A stretch of DNA of 17,246 nt from CAYVFC01 sp964450715 (lineage in GTDB: Bacteria; Myxococcota_A; Polyangia; Polyangiales; JAFGIB01). The position numbers and the translations under genes are program-made. The stretch covers positions 1 to 17,246 of the forward strand of contig CAYVFC010000159.1 of NCBI GenBank assembly GCA_964450715.1, written 5' to 3'. The notes beneath the pieces were generated by a model. That model was not told the origin of the DNA, made no database searches, and was given only the letters and a program-made list of their open reading frames with translations. Positions 14,846-17,246 of the stretch are shown in pieces (position 1 is the stretch's first letter; the number at the start of each line of letters is the position of its first letter).

Positions 14846-16867
14846 TTAAGCACACCCACCCCCACGGCCGTCCAGGAAAATACGGCACCAGAGCTCGATG
14901 CAGATCAGGGCGAATACGGTGTAGCTGCCGTCTACTCGCCCCATCCGGTCGAGGTCGACCAGCCGTTGAATGGCTTCCGGGTCGAACAGCCCTCGCGCCC
15001 GCAACGAGCGCGGGGACAGGACCTCCTCGACGGTCGGCCGCAGCTCGCGCTTCAACCAGCGGCGCAGGGGGGCTCCAAACCCGGTCTTGGGACGGTAGAT
15101 CACCTCGCGGGGAAGCCAGGGTTCCATGGCCTTCTTGAAGATGGCCTTGGTGACGCCGTTGCGCAGCTTGGCTCCCGGGGGAATACGGGTTGCAAAGGAG
15201 ACCAGCTCGCGGTCTATCAGCGGAACTCGGACCTCGACGCCCGTAGCCATGCTCGTCTTGTCCGCGTAGTTGAGGTTGTGGTCGGCCAGGAAGTGGCGGG
15301 CATCCAGGAATAGCATCCGGTGCAGCGGGTGGTTCTCCTGCGGGATGCGTGCCAGCGACTGCCGCAGGGGCTCGGCCGTGTCGGCGTGCTCGAGCTCGGT
15401 TCGCAAATGCGGGGCGTACAGGGAGCGCCTCAGGCGCTCACCGCTCCAGTAGAAGTACGAGATGAGGCGGTCATCGTCCGGCAGGTCCAGGTGGGCCAAA
15501 ACCCGGGTTATCGCGCGCATCCGCGCCCCGGCCATGTTGCCCAGAATCCCTTCGCCGTTCAGCGCGATCCGGGCGGATCTCGCCGCTAGCCTTCGTACCG
15601 TAGCAGGCAACAGGCGCCAGAGCGGCTCGGCGAGCAATGCCTGGTGGCGCCGGTAGCCGGCGAACACGTCGTCCCCGCCCGTGCCCGACATCAGTACCTT
15701 GATCCCGTCCTGCCTAGCCTGCCGAGCGATCAGCAGGGCATTGATGGGAGCCGGATCGGCCTGGGGCTCGTCCAGGAAGTAGATGAGCTCCCGCAAATGC
15801 TCGATCATCTCGGGGCCGACCGTGATCACTCGCAGGTCGACGTCGAGGTGGCGGGCAACCCTGCGCGCGTAGGGCAGGTCCGCGGTGTGTCCGTCGAGGT
15901 CGGCGTCGCCCTCGAAACCGATGCTGTAGCACGGGAAACGGGTTCCTGGCTGTGACCGGCGCATCATAGCCACGATGGCGCTGGAGTCGAGCCCGCCGGA
16001 GAGAAACGCTCCCACGGGTACGTCCGATACCATCTGGCGCTGCACGGCGTCCGAGACGGCATCGCCGAGCTGTCGGGCGATCTCGCCCTCGTCGCTGCCC
16101 GTCAGAAGCGACTGCCGTCCGTAGGGAATATCGTAGTAAAACCATCGCTTGGCGATCCGCCCCGCGCGCACTACCATGGCCTCCCCCGGAGCGAGCTTCC
16201 TGACGGAGCGGAGCGGCGTTCTGGGCGCGGGCGCCCACAGGTAGGTCAGGTAGTGGTGAAGCGCGACCGGGTCGAGCTCGAGGCCCACGTCCGGGCAGGC
16301 GAGCAGCGCCTTGATCTCGCTGGCGAAGAGTAAACCCTTGTCGGTTTCGGAGAAGTAGAACGGCTTGACGCCGAGCCCGTCCCTCGCCACCAGTAGGTCC
16401 CTGGATCGCATGCCATCGCATTGCCCCCGGGGGCGCCCGTCGTAGAGGGCAAAAGCGAAGATGCCGTTGAGCTCCCGCAACATGGCCGGGCCGCGCTCCG
16501 CATAGAGGTGGATGAGCACCTCGGAGTCCGAATGGCTAAAAAATCGGTGGCCCTGCGACCCCAGCTCTTCCCGCAGTTGGCGGAAGTTATAGAGCTCCCC
16601 GTTGTATACCAGCCATAGTCGACGGTGCGCCGGTGCGCCGTTCGGCACGCCGCAGCGATCGCAAGGGGCGCTCATGGGCTGATGACCGGCGGCGGACAGA
16701 TCGATGATCGACAGGCGGCGATGGGCGAGTCCCACCGGAGCCTCTGAACCGTCCCCTCGTACGGTCAGCTCGCCCTGGTCGTCCGGGCCGCGATGGGCGA
16801 TCCGGCGGCTCATGGAGGAGAGAAGCGCCTCGTCGAAATCGCCGAAAGTTCCGGCTATGCCGCACAT
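14846..16867 (-). CDS. asnB: Glutamine-hydrolysing amidotransferase, asparagine synthase family
   Basis: A 673-residue protein with an N-terminal class-II glutaminase domain (catalytic Cys2 in MCGIAG, RIAHRGPDD at 22-30, RRLSIIDLS at 50-58, VYNGELYN at 87-94) and a C-terminal synthetase domain with the PP-loop SGGLDSSAI (290-298), LMSGTGGDDVFAGYRRH and, near the C-terminus, RPKTGFGAPLRRWL. It uses glutamine-derived ammonia and ATP to amidate a carboxylate. Short insertions around residues 67-83 (with CDRCG) and 144-158 make it longer than E. coli AsnB (about 554). In glycan clusters such proteins often act as WbpS-like amidotransferases on uronic acids, which fits the WecC here, but true asparagine synthesis cannot be excluded. 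The start has GGAGAGCATT before ATG. It is high-GC like the plus-strand operon. Confidence 0.92.
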   Translation of the reverse strand: MCGIAGTFGDFDEALLSSMSRRIAHRGPDDQGELTVRGDGSEAPVGLAHRRLSIIDLSAAGHQPMSAPCDRCGVPNGAPAHRRLWLVYNGELYNFRQLREELGSQGHRFFSHSDSEVLIHLYAERGPAMLRELNGIFAFALYDGRPRGQCDGMRSRDLLVARDGLGVKPFYFSETDKGLLFASEIKALLACPDVGLELDPVALHHYLTYLWAPAPRTPLRSVRKLAPGEAMVVRAGRIAKRWFYYDIPYGRQSLLTGSDEGEIARQLGDAVSDAVQRQMVSDVPVGAFLSGGLDSSAIVAMMRRSQPGTRFPCYSIGFEGDADLDGHTADLPYARRVARHLDVDLRVITVGPEMIEHLRELIYFLDEPQADPAPINALLIARQARQDGIKVLMSGTGGDDVFAGYRRHQALLAEPLWRLLPATVRRLAARSARIALNGEGILGNMAGARMRAITRVLAHLDLPDDDRLISYFYWSGERLRRSLYAPHLRTELEHADTAEPLRQSLARIPQENHPLHRMLFLDARHFLADHNLNYADKTSMATGVEVRVPLIDRELVSFATRIPPGAKLRNGVTKAIFKKAMEPWLPREVIYRPKTGFGAPLRRWLKRELRPTVEEVLSPRSLRARGLFDPEAIQRLVDLDRMGRVDGSYTVFALICIELWCRIFLDGRGGGCA

Positions 16868-17246
16868 AATGCTCTCCGTTATCGTCCGACAGAAGCGGCG
16901 CGGCGATCACCCGATCCGAACTCCCGCGCCCGAATGCCGAACCGGATACCCCCGGCGGTATTCCTGAGCAGGAGGTAGAAGCGCCCGTGGAACTATCCAG
17001 GCGCGAGCCTATCCCGAAAAGCCGGAGGGCTCCATAGCCGGGAGGAATTCATCGGCGCTCCGGGTTGCGGTAGGCGAAAAGAAGCGCTACGACGACGGCC
17101 GGTATTCGCTCGCCGTTCCACGAGGAGGGTCCATCGGTGCTGGTAGAGATCCTGCGGTATCTGCGACTCAACCTGCGCGGTACCAAGATCCGCAACCACG
17201 CGTGATCGCTTAACAGCCGGCCCAAACGGTTTCTGACGGCGATTTA
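16868..17246. other. Right-end 379 bp without a firm gene
   Basis: This is upstream of the AsnB-like gene. The plus strand has a short open stretch ending at TGA 17203-17205 that reads VLVEILRYLRLNLRGTKIRN near its end; it looks like a protein C-terminus, possibly another transposase remnant, but I cannot assign it. No convincing promoter for the minus-strand pair is visible beyond the GGAG site directly before its ATG. Confidence 0.4.

Noticed and set aside
1..17246. Looked for a CRISPR array, tRNA or rRNA genes and an ops/JUMPstart element (GGCGGTAG) typical of some O-antigen loci.
   Set aside because: No regularly spaced repeats, no cloverleaf or rRNA signature sequence and no convincing ops element was seen by eye.

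Overview
The window looks like part of a surface-polysaccharide (O-antigen or capsule type) gene cluster from a GC-rich, probably Gram-negative environmental bacterium. Most genes belong to families of glycan assembly: a Wzx-type flippase, an O-carbamoyltransferase with its SxtJ and DUF5989 partners, a WecC-type UDP-ManNAc dehydrogenase, a family-4 glycosyltransferase, an AsnB-type amidotransferase and two putative methyltransferases. I see no ribosomal or housekeeping gene that would fix the phylum. No polymerase (Wzy), initiating transferase, chain-length regulator or WecB epimerase is visible, so the cluster continues outside the window.

Layout. Positions 1-4492 are read on the minus strand: a carbamoyltransferase, then a small SxtJ-like membrane protein and a DUF5989 miniprotein packed within a few bases, then a 311-bp gap, a flippase, and possibly the start of another gene running off the left edge. 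Positions 4493-5612 are a mobile-element graveyard: an IS630-family transposase relic that has lost its catalytic core and carries two long imperfect palindromes. One of these is a textbook TA-flanked MITE whose removal restores the transposase reading frame. Positions 5795-12217 form a compact, high-GC plus-strand operon: bi-domain oxidoreductase, heparinase II/III-like protein, GT4 glycosyltransferase, WecC. It is followed by a lower-GC methyltransferase-like gene (12291-13007). Positions 13104-13892 hold two more IS relics joined back to back (an ISNCY-like fragment and a frameshifted, truncated IS110 transposase). Positions 14148-16867 carry a minus-strand pair: AsnB-like amidotransferase followed by a lower-GC SAM methyltransferase. 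The last ~380 bp hold nothing I can firmly name.

How the genes may work together (inference). WecC oxidises UDP-ManNAc to UDP-ManNAcA; the AsnB-like protein could amidate that uronic acid; the GT4 enzyme would add a sugar to the lipid-linked repeat; methyl- and carbamoyl-transferases would decorate it; and the flippase would export it. The bi-domain oxidoreductase and the signal-peptide-less heparinase-like protein sit at the head of the operon. They form a recurrent but, to my knowledge, biochemically undefined pair and are the most interesting functional unknown here. The sharp swings in base composition and three IS relics at block boundaries suggest the locus was assembled from separately acquired modules.
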